The notes: generated from the sequence alone by a model not told the origin. 64,000 nucleotides of DNA from Owenweeksia sp965229445 (GCA_965229445.1 OZ245876.1:2852001-2916000); one strand, 5' to 3'. Counted from the first letter of the stretch, positions 7,054 through 16,439 are shown. Program-made: numbers and translations.

Positions 7054-7336
7054 ATTCTTAATCTCTAATCAAGCTAAAGAGGATTTAATAAGAATTCACC
7101 AGTATGGACTGTCCAAATTCGGCGAAATCCAAGCCGACAAATATTTTAATGCATTTTTCATTCAATTTGAAATCATCGCCGAAAGGCCTTTTGCTTTTGA
7201 AGCTATTGATCACATAGCACCCGGGTATCGGCGATGTGTTTGTGGGGTGGATAGTATCTTCTACCGAGTCGAGAATAATCAGGTTAAAATCATGGCAATA
7301 GTTGGAAGACAAGACATCGATCAAATCTTTAAATAA
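7046..7336 (+). CDS. parE: ParE/RelE-superfamily toxin
   Basis: A 96-aa basic protein starting at ATG 7046, inside the end of parD. The family signature is clear: ISNQAKEDLIRIHQYGLSKFG in helices 1-2, then GYRRCVCGVDSIFYRVENN and VKIMAIVGRQD in the central sheet. ParE toxins usually poison DNA gyrase, and related RelE proteins cleave mRNA; ParE is favoured by the ParD-type partner and the C-terminal VGRQD. The gene is full length with no visible damage. Confidence 0.88.
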   Translation: MGKFLISNQAKEDLIRIHQYGLSKFGEIQADKYFNAFFIQFEIIAERPFAFEAIDHIAPGYRRCVCGVDSIFYRVENNQVKIMAIVGRQDIDQIFK

Positions 7337-7408
7337 AAAAACGTTTGCCTACAATGCCTAAAATCAATACTACCATTCTTCATAGTTCATCAAAGCGCTC
7401 TTAAAGCC

Positions 7409-7464
7409 GCCTTGGCCGCTGCTTTATCGGAAAGGATTAAATTAGCTAAACCAGCGGCCTAGGC
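7409..7464 (+). repeat. Imperfect hairpin behind parE
   Basis: GCCTTGGCCGCTG (7409-7421) pairs with CAGCGGCCTAGGC (7452-7464) at 12 of 13 positions around a 30-base loop. It is the structured element following the ParDE cassette, comparable in position to those behind abiEii and the DUF433 cassette. No T tract follows, so it is not an obvious terminator. Confidence 0.4.
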
Positions 7465-7569
7465 TAAATTTTACCAACTATCCAAACCCAATTACTAAGC
7501 CGTACTGCCATTACACGTGCCGCTCTAACACATGAACATCACTAATCAAGCACTCTAATGAAGAATTCC

Positions 7570-8052
7570 ATGAGAGTTTTCTTTACCATCGCTATCGGAA
7601 GTTTATTAGGGTGTCATGTGCCTAAGAACTCAATAAAGAAATTTGAATCTGATAAAGCCGAAACTAAAATGTATAGCAATATTGAGTTCGAATCACAACA
7701 GGCAACTTAAAGAGGAAAACTTTATCTACCAGAACACAAGTCTGATAATTGCCCAGTAATAGTCATGGCACATGGATTTACCACTACCATTAACGGGATG
7801 ACAGCCGACAAATACGCAGAAGAGTTTAGAGAGGCTGGTTTTGCCGTTGCACTATATGACCATCGAAATCTGGGAATTAGTGATAGCGAACCACATCTTG
7901 CTTTTGAGGTGGAAAATCTTGATTTACAATTATCAAAAAGAAACTTTGACGTATTGACTGAAGCGAATTCACCCTCTGAGGATGTGAGGGTCGCTATGAT
8001 TAAACATAACGGAGCTCCGATAGAGTTAATTGAATTTAAAAAACCCAATTGA
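7570..8052 (+). pseudogene. Decayed alpha/beta-hydrolase lipoprotein fused to a VOC-protein tail
   Basis: From ATG 7570 the frame encodes a lipoprotein signal (MRVFFTIAIGSLLGC) and about 46 residues, then an in-frame TAA at 7708-7710. The same frame continues with a hydrolase start: LYLPEHKSD, PVIVMAHGFT (oxyanion region), AGFAVALYDHRNLGISD. At about 7900 the similarity changes abruptly to a glyoxalase/VOC C-terminus (EDVRVAMIKHNGAPIELIEF) ending at 8052. The hydrolase nucleophile, acid and histidine regions are missing. I read this as a deletion joining two genes plus a nonsense mutation. The part from 7765 could still be expressed but would not be a functional hydrolase. Confidence 0.75.
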
Positions 8053-8462
8053 CAACCAAATAGGTTGAATCCAATACCGTAACCGAATTGGTTCTTCAAC
8101 AAATATTGTCACAGCGAAAAGAAGGGCCTGCCAAGAGCATGGCGAGCACGCGGGAAGAAAAAAATACACCTTCGCGGACCTTAATGTTTCTCAGGGAACA
8201 AAAGGGACTAAAATTAAATCGGTAAGCTCTTCTGTCATCGGAGTTTACTAAAAATGCACAAGCACCTTGCTTAATCGCTGAGGTCACCGGGATAGTCCAT
8301 AATGTTTCATGCACCTTTGACCTGCTTCTCACCAAAAGAATTGCCTATTCAGGCAATCAATTGAGCAAAGGCGGATCTCATGCATAGCTGTCTTATTCAA
8401 ACAAATTCTTTATTCTAGCATTACATCTGGCAGCTCTCAGAGCGCGATACGATATTTTGTAA
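8053..8462. other. Non-coding spacer with no convincing gene
   Basis: 410 bases without a credible frame on either strand. The only structure noted is a perfect hairpin, ATTGCCT (8340-8346) with AGGCAAT (8351-8357) around ATTC. The spacer marks the transition from the accessory block to ordinary genes. Confidence 0.5.
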
Positions 8463-10223
8463 ATGCAAAAAAGGAAAATTGCCATTATAGGAGTTGGCCC
8501 CAGAGGTGGCTATGCTTTGGAAAGGCTAATCATAGCCCTGGCCAATGAAAACCTCCTCAGCAGGATTCATATCTCATTATTTGAGCAAACCGGTGATTTC
8601 GGCAACGGACAGGTTTATGGACTACACCAAAATCCATCCAATTGGATAAATATTACTGAAAGAGTGCTGGATTTAAAGGAGCGTGAATTAATTGAAACCG
8701 GTGAAGTAAGAATTGTGCCTTTTCCGTCTTATAAAAAATGGGCGTCCAGGGATTTTTCAAGCATTTCTAAGGAAACACCGGATACCTATCCTCCGCGTTC
8801 CCAAATAGGGGCATTCCTTTCCGAACGATTTCAATCGCTTATCAAACCCTTAATACAGGAAGGCATGGTCTCACTGTATTCAGAACATGTGAAGGAAATA
8901 AATTGGTTAGATAACAACAAGTTAGAAGTAAAGACCGATCAGAACTTTCACCGGGAATTTGATGAGATATTACTGACTATCGGCCATCAGCCAACCGCCC
9001 TTTCAGAACAAATTACAGCTTGGGAAAAATTGGCTTCAGACGAGCATAACCTTCGCCTGTTTAAATCCCCCTATCCAATCTCTAACATTTTATCAGACCA
9101 AACTTTAAAGGAAAGTAGCAAGATAGGAATCCGCGGGTTTGGATTGTCCATGATCGATGTTTCAAGAGCCATAGCTGAGAGGTTTGGTGAATTTTTACCG
9201 CTGGACGAGACAACCAAGCTATGCGAGTATAAGACGAATCTTAGGATTAAAAATTTGCTCATTCCTTTTTCGCTGGATGGCTTACCTCCTGTTCCCAAAC
9301 CTTTAAATGCGAAAATTGATAGCTGGTTCCAACCTTCTGAAAAACAATTGACAACCTTTGAGGAGCAAATTGGCGATAGACAAATTCAAAAATCTGCCCA
9401 AAACCCTCAATTTCTCATCGAGGCCTTTATTCCAATAGCTTCGGTTATTTTTATGGAGCTGCCGTTTACAACCAGAACCAATACGATAAACAGAGGCGAA
9501 GTTGAAAACACGATAGAGCGATGGTTATCAGATCAAAACTATGAGCATCCTTTAATTCTTTCCCATAAGCTCTCCGCGGAGAAAAGTATGCAGCGCTTTG
9601 TGGGAATGGCCGTTGGAGAACAGCCTATTAGTCTTGATTTCTGCATTGGCCAGGTGTGGCGACACTGTCAACCTTCTATTTACAAGGCCTTATCCTTCAA
9701 TGCGTGCCCTAATAAAGTCTTTGCTGCAATTATCGAGTTGGATGAATCTACCAAAAGGTATTCCTATGGACCACCCGTTGAGAGTATTCAACAGTTACTG
9801 GCTCTTTCAAAACTTGGCATACTTAATTTGGATTTTGTAAACAATCCGGATACTAATCCAAGCCATAAAGGATGGCATTTTACCAGGGGAGTGAAATCTA
9901 TCTCCGTTAATTGGATGATCGATTCCGTGCTAGACCCGCCTGAAATCAAAAGAGTTCAGTCCAGCCTTGTTAAGCAGTTACTTTCCAATGACTTGATGCA
10001 GGCTATTCATGATGATTTGGGTATTGCTACAGATGAAAAGGGATACCTGGTTTCAGGGGATATTGATCGAAAAATTCCCATAGCCTTGCTCGGTAGATTG
10101 GCTAAAGGAACTATTATTGGAGTGGACGCTATTTTGGAATGTTTTGGTGCACGGCCGCAAGCATGGGCACGGCAGGCTGCAAAGAATCATAAGGACTGGT
10201 TTGATCAAAAAATGAATTTATAG
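8463..10223 (+). CDS. FAD/NAD(P)-binding protein (NAD_binding_9 type)
   Basis: A 586-aa cytoplasmic protein. The N-terminus has a dinucleotide-binding motif of the subfamily form (KIAIIGVGPRGGYALERL, about 4-21), followed by FGNGQVYGL and WINITERV segments and, near 225, a second GIRGFGLSMID motif. These proteins are predicted flavin-dependent oxidoreductases; substrate unknown. No signal peptide or membrane segment is seen. The stop is two bases before the YetF-like gene, so the two probably form an operon. No homologous gene neighbourhood indicates a pathway. Confidence 0.75.
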   Translation: MQKRKIAIIGVGPRGGYALERLIIALANENLLSRIHISLFEQTGDFGNGQVYGLHQNPSNWINITERVLDLKERELIETGEVRIVPFPSYKKWASRDFSSISKETPDTYPPRSQIGAFLSERFQSLIKPLIQEGMVSLYSEHVKEINWLDNNKLEVKTDQNFHREFDEILLTIGHQPTALSEQITAWEKLASDEHNLRLFKSPYPISNILSDQTLKESSKIGIRGFGLSMIDVSRAIAERFGEFLPLDETTKLCEYKTNLRIKNLLIPFSLDGLPPVPKPLNAKIDSWFQPSEKQLTTFEEQIGDRQIQKSAQNPQFLIEAFIPIASVIFMELPFTTRTNTINRGEVENTIERWLSDQNYEHPLILSHKLSAEKSMQRFVGMAVGEQPISLDFCIGQVWRHCQPSIYKALSFNACPNKVFAAIIELDESTKRYSYGPPVESIQQLLALSKLGILNLDFVNNPDTNPSHKGWHFTRGVKSISVNWMIDSVLDPPEIKRVQSSLVKQLLSNDLMQAIHDDLGIATDEKGYLVSGDIDRKIPIALLGRLAKGTIIGVDAILECFGARPQAWARQAAKNHKDWFDQKMNL

Positions 10224-10225
10224 TC

Positions 10226-10786
10226 ATGGAAAAAGTATTTGCTTTTGATGCTGAAGATCTATTGAGGGTGCTGGTTTCTGCGCTTATCGTCTATGTGCTC
10301 CTTATTGTTTATATCCGGATACTGGGTAAACGTTCTACTTCTGAACTGAATAATTTTGATTGGATTGTCACCGTATCAGTAGGTTCTATTGTTGCCTCAA
10401 CGGTAATCTTAAAAGACATTTCAATCATAGAAGGAGGCTTGAGTGTATTAATCCTGATGATGCTTCAATTCGCAGTTACCAAACTGATGTATAAGTCGAA
10501 GAAAATTCGTGAAGTGGTTAAATCAACCCCTCAATTGCTACTTTTTGAAGGTGAATTCATAGATGAGAATATGAAGATGGAAAGAATTCTTAAACCCGAA
10601 GTGTATGCGGCTATTCGACAAAAAGGGTTAAAATCAGTAAAGCAAGTGTATGCAGTAGTGCTTGAGACAAACTCTAAAATAAGTGTGATTCCAAATGAAA
10701 ATTCAGATGAAATAGGATTTTCTCTCAGTGATGTTCAGGGACTGCCTAAAGGGCTCAAGGATGAATTAGAGAAACAGGACCGCTAA
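10226..10786 (+). CDS. DUF421/YetF-family membrane protein
   Basis: A 186-aa protein. Three hydrophobic segments lie at about 9-30, 44-62 and 66-86, with the conserved RILGKRSTSEL-NNFDW signature (about 31-47) between the first two. The C-terminal half is the soluble YetF domain (TPQLLLFEGEFIDENMKMER, then KQVYAVVLETNSKISVI). YetF proteins are spore or envelope-associated in Bacillus but of unknown function elsewhere. It starts two bases after the FAD-protein gene and is probably co-transcribed with it. Confidence 0.85.
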   Translation: MEKVFAFDAEDLLRVLVSALIVYVLLIVYIRILGKRSTSELNNFDWIVTVSVGSIVASTVILKDISIIEGGLSVLILMMLQFAVTKLMYKSKKIREVVKSTPQLLLFEGEFIDENMKMERILKPEVYAAIRQKGLKSVKQVYAVVLETNSKISVIPNENSDEIGFSLSDVQGLPKGLKDELEKQDR

Positions 10787-11058
10787 ACAGCATGAAACAA
10801 ACAAAATAGAATAGCCATATCAGTTGATGATCAACCAAATATCCCTAAGGAAGATATGGCCAACAAGGTACCGGCTTGCTTAGTACCTCTGAGCTTAATC
10901 AAGGTTTTTAATCCATTCATCCTGCCAGAACGAGGCATGGCTTAGTCAGCATAGAAAATTCCCAATACCAACTTTAAATTAGGCAATTTATTTGTATGTT
11001 ATCGCCAATGGCAATCAAGATGCGCCAGAAGTAGAATTTGACAAATTTCCACTATAAA

Positions 11059-11568
11059 ATGAGAACCCCATATTTATACCTGGCTTTATCCATCCTACTC
11101 TTAAGCTGCAAGAAAGAGAAAGAAATGAGTTCTATAAATCCTGAGAACTGGTCCAAGCGCACCGTAAGGCTAAATCCTAAAGACTCCCTTGAATATGGTA
11201 AGTCTTACCTCTCTATCTACGCACAAGTTTATAGCATAACTGAGCATCGAACACACAACTTAACTTCGATGGTGAGCATGAGAAATACCAGCGACAAGGA
11301 TACTATTTACCTCTTGCATGCGGAGTACTATGATACGCATGGAGCATCGGTGAGAAATTACTTTGATTCGCCAATTTATTTAGCGCCCATGGAGACCACG
11401 GAAATCGTTATTGATGAGATTGACGTGGCCGGTGGTACCGGATCAAATTTTATTTTCGAATGGAAGATTCCTGCTAATTGTCCGCAACCACTATTTGAAG
11501 GCATAATGCTTTCAACATTGGGCCAACAAGGTTTGTCATTCACCACCCAGGCAATCCGAATTGAATAG
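11059..11568 (+). CDS. DUF3124 lipoprotein
   Basis: The best start is ATG 11059, giving about 169 aa with a clear type II signal peptide (MRTPYLYLALSILLLSC; lipid Cys at residue 17). A TTG 21 bases upstream would only add a non-signal extension. The mature part matches DUF3124: SLSIYAQVYSIT-like strands, TSMVSMRNTSDKDTIYL, YYDTHGASVRNYFDSPIYL and GSNFIFEW. Function is unknown. Members often lie close to CPA-type antiporters, as here, 169 bases before a Kef-type gene, which suggests a periplasmic accessory role; that link is inference. Confidence 0.8.
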   Translation: MRTPYLYLALSILLLSCKKEKEMSSINPENWSKRTVRLNPKDSLEYGKSYLSIYAQVYSITEHRTHNLTSMVSMRNTSDKDTIYLLHAEYYDTHGASVRNYFDSPIYLAPMETTEIVIDEIDVAGGTGSNFIFEWKIPANCPQPLFEGIMLSTLGQQGLSFTTQAIRIE

Positions 11569-11737
11569 ATCAGGATTAATCCAATGGGCAGTGGCCATGT
11601 CATCCATTCCTGGAACTTATTGGACCATCCACCACCAGCAAATAAAATGACCCAAAAAGAGTATGGACGGTTTAGTGACCGCACCGCTTCAAGCGAATAG
11701 ACACCTTAAAGACTTAAACTAGCGAGCTATTTAGCCC

Positions 11738-13720
11738 ATGCATTTACCCTTACTACAAGATATCTTAATTCTACTGGGGTGTTCAGTAGCCATTGTATTT
11801 GTACTGCAAAGGCTTAAAATTCCCTCCATAATTGGCTTCTTGCTCACGGGTATCCTTATTGGTCCTTATGGATTCAGTCTTATTACCGCTGCGGAAGAAG
11901 TAGAAATTCTTTCTGAAATTGGCGTCATTCTTTTGCTGTTTGTGATCGGGATGGAATTGTCCATTAAACAGCTGATCTCCATTAAGAAGACGGTATTTAT
12001 TGGCGGTTTTTTGCAGGTAGGAATTACCGTATTGATCACCGGGTTTATCTATTATTTTCTAGGAAACTCATGGAATGAATCTGTTTTTATAGGCTTTCTA
12101 TTCTCCTTGTCGAGTACAGCCATAGTTTTAAAAACTTTACAAGACAAGCAGGAAATCTCAGCCCCTCATGGCAGAAATGCCCTGGCCATCTTAATCTTTC
12201 AAGACATTATTGTGGTACCCATGATGCTGGTTACTCCATTAATTGCCGGAGAATCAAATGACATTGTAGGAAGTGTACTTGCTTTGCTCCTCAAATCCCT
12301 GGCCGTTATTGCTATCACCATTGTGAGTGCGCGATATGTCGTTCCCAGACTTATGCATGCAGTAGCCAGGACAAACAGTAAAGAGTTGTTTATTCTGGTG
12401 ACTATAACTTTGTGTTTTGCGGTTGCCTTTCTAACCTCCGAAGCCGGACTTTCATTAGCGCTGGGTGCTTTTATTGCCGGACTAATAGTTTCGGAATCAG
12501 AATATAGTCACCAGGCCACGAGCATCATATTGCCTTTTAGGGAACTGTTCACGAGTTTCTTCTTCGTTTCAGTGGGGATGTTGCTTGATTTGAATTTCTT
12601 TATCAGCAACCTTCTGGTGATCCTATTGTTGGTGTTGGCCGTTTTTGTGCTTAAATCCTTCGTTGCCGGATTGGCGGTAGCTATTCTCAACTACCCCCGG
12701 AGAACTGTTATTTTAACGGGATTATCCCTCTTCCAGGTGGGAGAATTCGCCTTTATTCTTTCCAAGGTAGGTATAGAAAACAACCTTCTAAGCCTGGAAG
12801 CAAATCAATACTTTTTGTCCGTTTCAATTCTCTCAATGATACTCACCCCCTTCATTATTCTCTTCTCTGAAAATATATCCAACCAACTTTTAGGTGCGTC
12901 CAAAAAGTTAGGACTGGATGGGGTTTTTAGCAAAGAGCAAGATAACCAGGAACTACCTCCCGATGAACTGGATAATCATTTGGTTATCATAGGTTATGGC
13001 ATAAATGGCAGCAACCTGGCCAAAGCCGCCGCCGCAAACCAAATTCCATATGTGGTCATTGAGATGAATGCCGAAACTGTACAGCGCGAGAAAGCCAAAG
13101 GATTACCCATCATTTTCGGGGATGCAACGCAGGATCATATACTGGAGACGGTAAATCTGGCAAAAGCCCGTGCCGCCGTCATTGCCATTTCCGACGATCT
13201 CGCTACGAAGACCATAATTAAGAATATCAGATCACTTTCTGACCAGCTCTATCTGGTAGTTAGAACCAGATTTGTAAAACAAACTTCAGAGATAATTGCA
13301 CTGGGTGCCGATGAAGTAATTCCTGAAGAGTTCGAAACCTCCATCCAGATCTTTACCAATATTCTGGAAAACTTCCTTGTTCCAAAAGATAATATTGAAC
13401 AGTTAATTGATAGAGTAAGGGCTGACAATTACCATATGTTTAAAGCTGAATTGAAGGCTCCAAAAACTTTTCGGCCAAACTACATTTCGGACTTCAACAT
13501 CACCTGCTTAAGAATGACTTCTGATAGCAATAGATTTCTGGGGAAATCTCTTAGAGAGTTAGATTTAAGAGCCAAATATGGCATAACTGTTCTGGGGATA
13601 AAACGGGGCGGTGAAATGTTAAATAGCATAATTCCAGAGGAGAATCTAAAACCTGGGGATCTCATTTATGTACAGGGCTCTCCCGGAGACATTGACAATT
13701 TCCACAAACTCATTAAGTAG
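11738..13720 (+). CDS. CPA2-family cation:proton antiporter with RCK domains (Kef type)
   Basis: A 660-aa protein with three parts. Residues 1-385 hold about 12-13 hydrophobic segments typical of the Na+/H+ exchanger fold, with IPSIIGFLLTGILIGP near the N-terminus and GLSLALGAFIAGLIVS near 235. Residues about 412-530 form a TrkA-N/RCK domain with nucleotide-binding motif VIIGYGINGSNLA. Residues about 560-655 form a TrkA-C domain ending YVQGSPGDIDNF. Such proteins exchange K+ or Na+ for protons at the inner membrane, gated by nucleotide or thiol ligands. No ancillary KefF or KefG oxidoreductase lies adjacent. Confidence 0.9.
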   Translation: MHLPLLQDILILLGCSVAIVFVLQRLKIPSIIGFLLTGILIGPYGFSLITAAEEVEILSEIGVILLLFVIGMELSIKQLISIKKTVFIGGFLQVGITVLITGFIYYFLGNSWNESVFIGFLFSLSSTAIVLKTLQDKQEISAPHGRNALAILIFQDIIVVPMMLVTPLIAGESNDIVGSVLALLLKSLAVIAITIVSARYVVPRLMHAVARTNSKELFILVTITLCFAVAFLTSEAGLSLALGAFIAGLIVSESEYSHQATSIILPFRELFTSFFFVSVGMLLDLNFFISNLLVILLLVLAVFVLKSFVAGLAVAILNYPRRTVILTGLSLFQVGEFAFILSKVGIENNLLSLEANQYFLSVSILSMILTPFIILFSENISNQLLGASKKLGLDGVFSKEQDNQELPPDELDNHLVIIGYGINGSNLAKAAAANQIPYVVIEMNAETVQREKAKGLPIIFGDATQDHILETVNLAKARAAVIAISDDLATKTIIKNIRSLSDQLYLVVRTRFVKQTSEIIALGADEVIPEEFETSIQIFTNILENFLVPKDNIEQLIDRVRADNYHMFKAELKAPKTFRPNYISDFNITCLRMTSDSNRFLGKSLRELDLRAKYGITVLGIKRGGEMLNSIIPEENLKPGDLIYVQGSPGDIDNFHKLIK

Positions 13721-13902
13721 ATTCCGTACATATCTTACTCCTTTCGCACTGCACATACCTCAGATTAAGATGCTTACTATCCGCTTACCGCATGATAGGA
13801 AGAATAATCTAAATTAGCGCTGCCCGGTAATTGAGAATCCATAGGCTGCTGGAAGAATTGACGTTGATCTTACATCAATGCTAATTGAAGCTGTAATTGA
13901 AC

Positions 13903-14709
13903 ATGATACACATAAAGATGAAATCTTACTTCCTCCTATTTTTAGGTGTCGCCCTTATAGGTTGTAAGTCAAAAAATAAAAATCCCGAACCAGTTGTCCC
14001 CATCCGGGAACATTCTGTGCAATCCGTCCTTTGGCATCAAAAATCCACGGAGTACAAGGCATTGTGTTATCAATCGTTCAACATAGCCCGGCGTTATCTC
14101 AATGAGGCGATCAGCAATCAAATAGATTCTGGTAAAACATTGGCAATCATTACGGATATAGATGAGACCGTACTGGATAACAGTCCATTTAATGCCCATA
14201 TCATTCATGAGGATGTTGAGTACACTAGAGACCTGTGGTTGGATTGGGGGGAGAGAGAAGCGGCGACCAGTGTTCCCGGAGCATTGGAATTTTACAACTA
14301 TGTTGCATCCAGGAAGGTGGAGATTTTTTATATCTCAAACCGCAATGTACTCCAGAAAGCGGCAACCATCTCCAATCTCACCAAATTAGGCTACCCCTAT
14401 GCTGACAGCACACACGTTTTATTAAAAGACACGACTAGTAAAAAACAGGCGCGCAGAGATATCGTGCTAAAGGATCACCAGGTCCTTATGTACCTGGGCG
14501 ATAATTTATCCGACTTTTCATCACTATTTGACGGGGCGGACCGGACTGAAAATCTGGATAGTATTAAAGATAAATTAGGTTTTGAATTCGTCATGCTTCC
14601 CAATGTGATGTACGGGAGCTGGGAAACATATGAAATATATGGTGGTACATATGATTGGACCGATCGTCAAAAAGATTCAATAAGAAAAGCTCATTTAAGA
14701 GCTTACTAA
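13903..14709 (+). CDS. e(P4)-family lipoprotein acid phosphatase / 5'-nucleotidase
   Basis: About 268 aa from ATG 13903 (a TTG two codons upstream and an ATG at 13918 are alternatives). The lipoprotein signal ends LGVALIGC. The HAD class B phosphatase signature is complete: DIDETVLDNS (nucleophile and acid Asp, about residue 85), SNRN near 147 and YLGDNLSDFSSLF near 205. LWHQKSTEYKAL and WYGSWE-like segments (MYGSWETYE) match the family. It would dephosphorylate nucleotides or cofactors at the outer membrane, as in NAD or FMN scavenging. It stands alone as a single gene. Confidence 0.9.
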   Translation: MIHIKMKSYFLLFLGVALIGCKSKNKNPEPVVPIREHSVQSVLWHQKSTEYKALCYQSFNIARRYLNEAISNQIDSGKTLAIITDIDETVLDNSPFNAHIIHEDVEYTRDLWLDWGEREAATSVPGALEFYNYVASRKVEIFYISNRNVLQKAATISNLTKLGYPYADSTHVLLKDTTSKKQARRDIVLKDHQVLMYLGDNLSDFSSLFDGADRTENLDSIKDKLGFEFVMLPNVMYGSWETYEIYGGTYDWTDRQKDSIRKAHLRAY

Positions 14710-14784
14710 TTGAAAACAACTGGTTCTTGATGTGAAGCACCTGCTAATTTTGAAATAGTGATCACATTAAGCCACTACAGCCCC

Positions 14785-15212
14785 ATGAGATGGTTCACCT
14801 TACTGGCATTCGCTCTGCTTGTAACCAATGGCAGCAGCGGTGAAGAGACCGATAATTCTGAAGCGAACAGACGTACCCAAGGTCACGAGTTGAGTGAGGA
14901 TTCAAAAATCTTTTATGGCAACAGGCTGTTTTCCGAAAAAACCTGTATTACCTGCCACCTGCTGGAAAAAGAAAAGCTAGGCCCCCGGTGTATGAGATCA
15001 TGGCCGTCTATAAAGAGAAGAATGCAGATATAAAAAAGTTCCTCAGGGGACTGGCAGAACCTATTGTTAATACCACCCCCAGTCAGGTAGCCATTATGCA
15101 AGACAAAATAAATGGGTTTTTGAAAGAAGTTACTGATGAGGAATTGGAGGCTATCTCAACCTACATGATGCATGTAGCAGAATTGGAAAGTGACAAGAAT
15201 GAAGATCGATAA
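14785..15212 (+). pseudogene. Class I cytochrome c with a -1 frameshift
   Basis: The frame from ATG 14785 encodes a signal peptide and a haem site (TCITCHLLEKEKLGP) and then breaks. The next frame, from about 14988, continues the same domain: YEIMAVYKEKNADIKKFLRG, then a Met-containing AIMQDKINGFL and the C-terminal helix LEAISTYMMHVAEL. Adding one C to the run CCCCC at 14982-14986 would restore GPPVYEIM, so the break is a single-base deletion in a homopolymer. Either the gene is a recent pseudogene or the assembly has a sequencing error. The intact product would be a small periplasmic electron carrier with His/Met ligands. Confidence 0.8.
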
Positions 15213-15281
15213 ACAATTTGCAAGAGGTTTTAATGGTGCTGACAGGCATTATTCTTCTGGGAGGCTAAAAAGTGGATTAAA

Positions 15282-15560
15282 ATGTTAGGAGGGTTTGGAG
15301 CTATAAGAGCTATGCAAGATTCACTAAAGATGAATCGCGCACAAAACAAGCGACACCGGAAAACCGCCAAAGAACTGGCAGAGTCACATCCTGCCAAAAG
15401 CTCAGGCCACAAGGCTCACCTCATATCCGATCCGAAAAAGGTGTCAGAGCATAAAAAGTACATCATCGCCAAGAGGAAGAAAGAAAGAACCCTTAGCATC
15501 GTGATTCTGGCCACGGTAATTATAATTGGAATCCTAATGATTTCTATTATGTTTATATGA
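15282..15560 (+). CDS. Small basic protein with C-terminal membrane anchor
   Basis: A 92-aa protein. The first 70 residues are rich in Lys, Arg and His with no predicted fold family (KRHRKTAKELAESHPAKSSG, KKVSEHKKYIIAKRKKER). The last 21 residues are a strong hydrophobic segment (LSIVILATVIIIGILMISIM). This is a C-tail-anchored topology, common among small uncharacterised Bacteroidota proteins. No function can be assigned. The stand-alone position gives no clue. Confidence 0.6.
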   Translation: MLGGFGAIRAMQDSLKMNRAQNKRHRKTAKELAESHPAKSSGHKAHLISDPKKVSEHKKYIIAKRKKERTLSIVILATVIIIGILMISIMFI

Positions 15561-15704
15561 GCTTGGCTCGTTTTGAGGTAATATGATAGCCAAATGACCA
15601 AGTGTTTGTGTTGAGGCTATTAGCTTTACGCGATCATAAAATGTACATTCCATAAAATAGAGCTTTCTCACCAAATAAGTAATGCCCAATTAATCCCCTG
15701 AGAC

Positions 15705-16439
15705 ATGAATAAGCCCGATTTCAGTAAGCTGAGCTGCATATATATCAATTGCACCCTAAAAAAATCTCCCGCCAGGAGCCATACCGCTTCTTTAATAGAA
15801 GTTTCCAAGCGTATAATGCGCAAAGAAAATGTTCAAGTTGATGAAATCAGACTAGTAGACCACCAGGTGGCTAGTGGTGTATTTCCAGATATGACTGAAC
15901 ATGGTTGGGAAAATGACGAATGGCCTGAAATCTTTGATAGAATCATAAGTGCGGATATTTTAATTATCGCTAGTCCCATCTGGTTGGGAGAAAAATCTTC
16001 CATAGCGCAAAAGCTAATAGAAAGATTATATGCCATGAGCGGCCAAAAAAATGACAAAGGGCAATATCTCTATTATGGCAAAGTTGGAGGCACTATACTC
16101 ACCGGTAATGAAGATGGAATAAAACACTGTGCTATGGGCATCTTATATGCCATGCAACATATAGGCTACTCTATCCCTCCGCAAGCGGATTGCGGCTGGA
16201 TTGGCGAAGTTGGTCCTGGCCCTAGCTACGGGGATGTGGAATGGCAAGGTGAAAAACTGGATCATCCGGCCGGCTTTAACAGTGATTTCACCAACAAAAA
16301 CACTGCCTTCATGACCTATAACCTGCTTCATTTGGCAGCCACCTTAAAAAACCAAAACGGTTACAGTAATTATGGCAACTCAGTAGATCAATGGGAAGAC
16401 GGTAAGCGTTGGAATTTTGAAAATCCAGAATATCGATAA
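15705..16439 (+). CDS. Flavodoxin-like NAD(P)H-dependent oxidoreductase
   Basis: A 244-aa protein with a flavodoxin-type fold: first strand and phosphate loop CIYINCTLKKSPARSHT (about 10-26), second strand ADILIIASPIWLGEKSS (about 84-100), and GGTILTGNEDGIKHC near 127. These are FMN-binding positions of the NADPH-dependent FMN reductase family. It is longer than a plain flavodoxin because of a C-terminal extension (WEDGKRWNFENPEYR). It likely reduces quinones or similar compounds in the cytoplasm; the substrate is not apparent. Confidence 0.8.
   Translation: MNKPDFSKLSCIYINCTLKKSPARSHTASLIEVSKRIMRKENVQVDEIRLVDHQVASGVFPDMTEHGWENDEWPEIFDRIISADILIIASPIWLGEKSSIAQKLIERLYAMSGQKNDKGQYLYYGKVGGTILTGNEDGIKHCAMGILYAMQHIGYSIPPQADCGWIGEVGPGPSYGDVEWQGEKLDHPAGFNSDFTNKNTAFMTYNLLHLAATLKNQNGYSNYGNSVDQWEDGKRWNFENPEYR

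Noticed and set aside
1..7540. Prophage or conjugative-element remnant
   Set aside because: No integrase, capsid, portal, relaxase or replication gene is present; the plus-strand units look like cassettes instead.
7680..7705. tRNA T-loop-like GTTCGAATC
   Set aside because: It lies in the reading frame of the hydrolase remnant and no cloverleaf can be built around it.
11376..11684. Minus-strand frame with hydrophobic segments behind the DUF3124 gene
   Set aside because: Mostly antisense to DUF3124 coding sequence; the part outside is short and could at best be a small relic.
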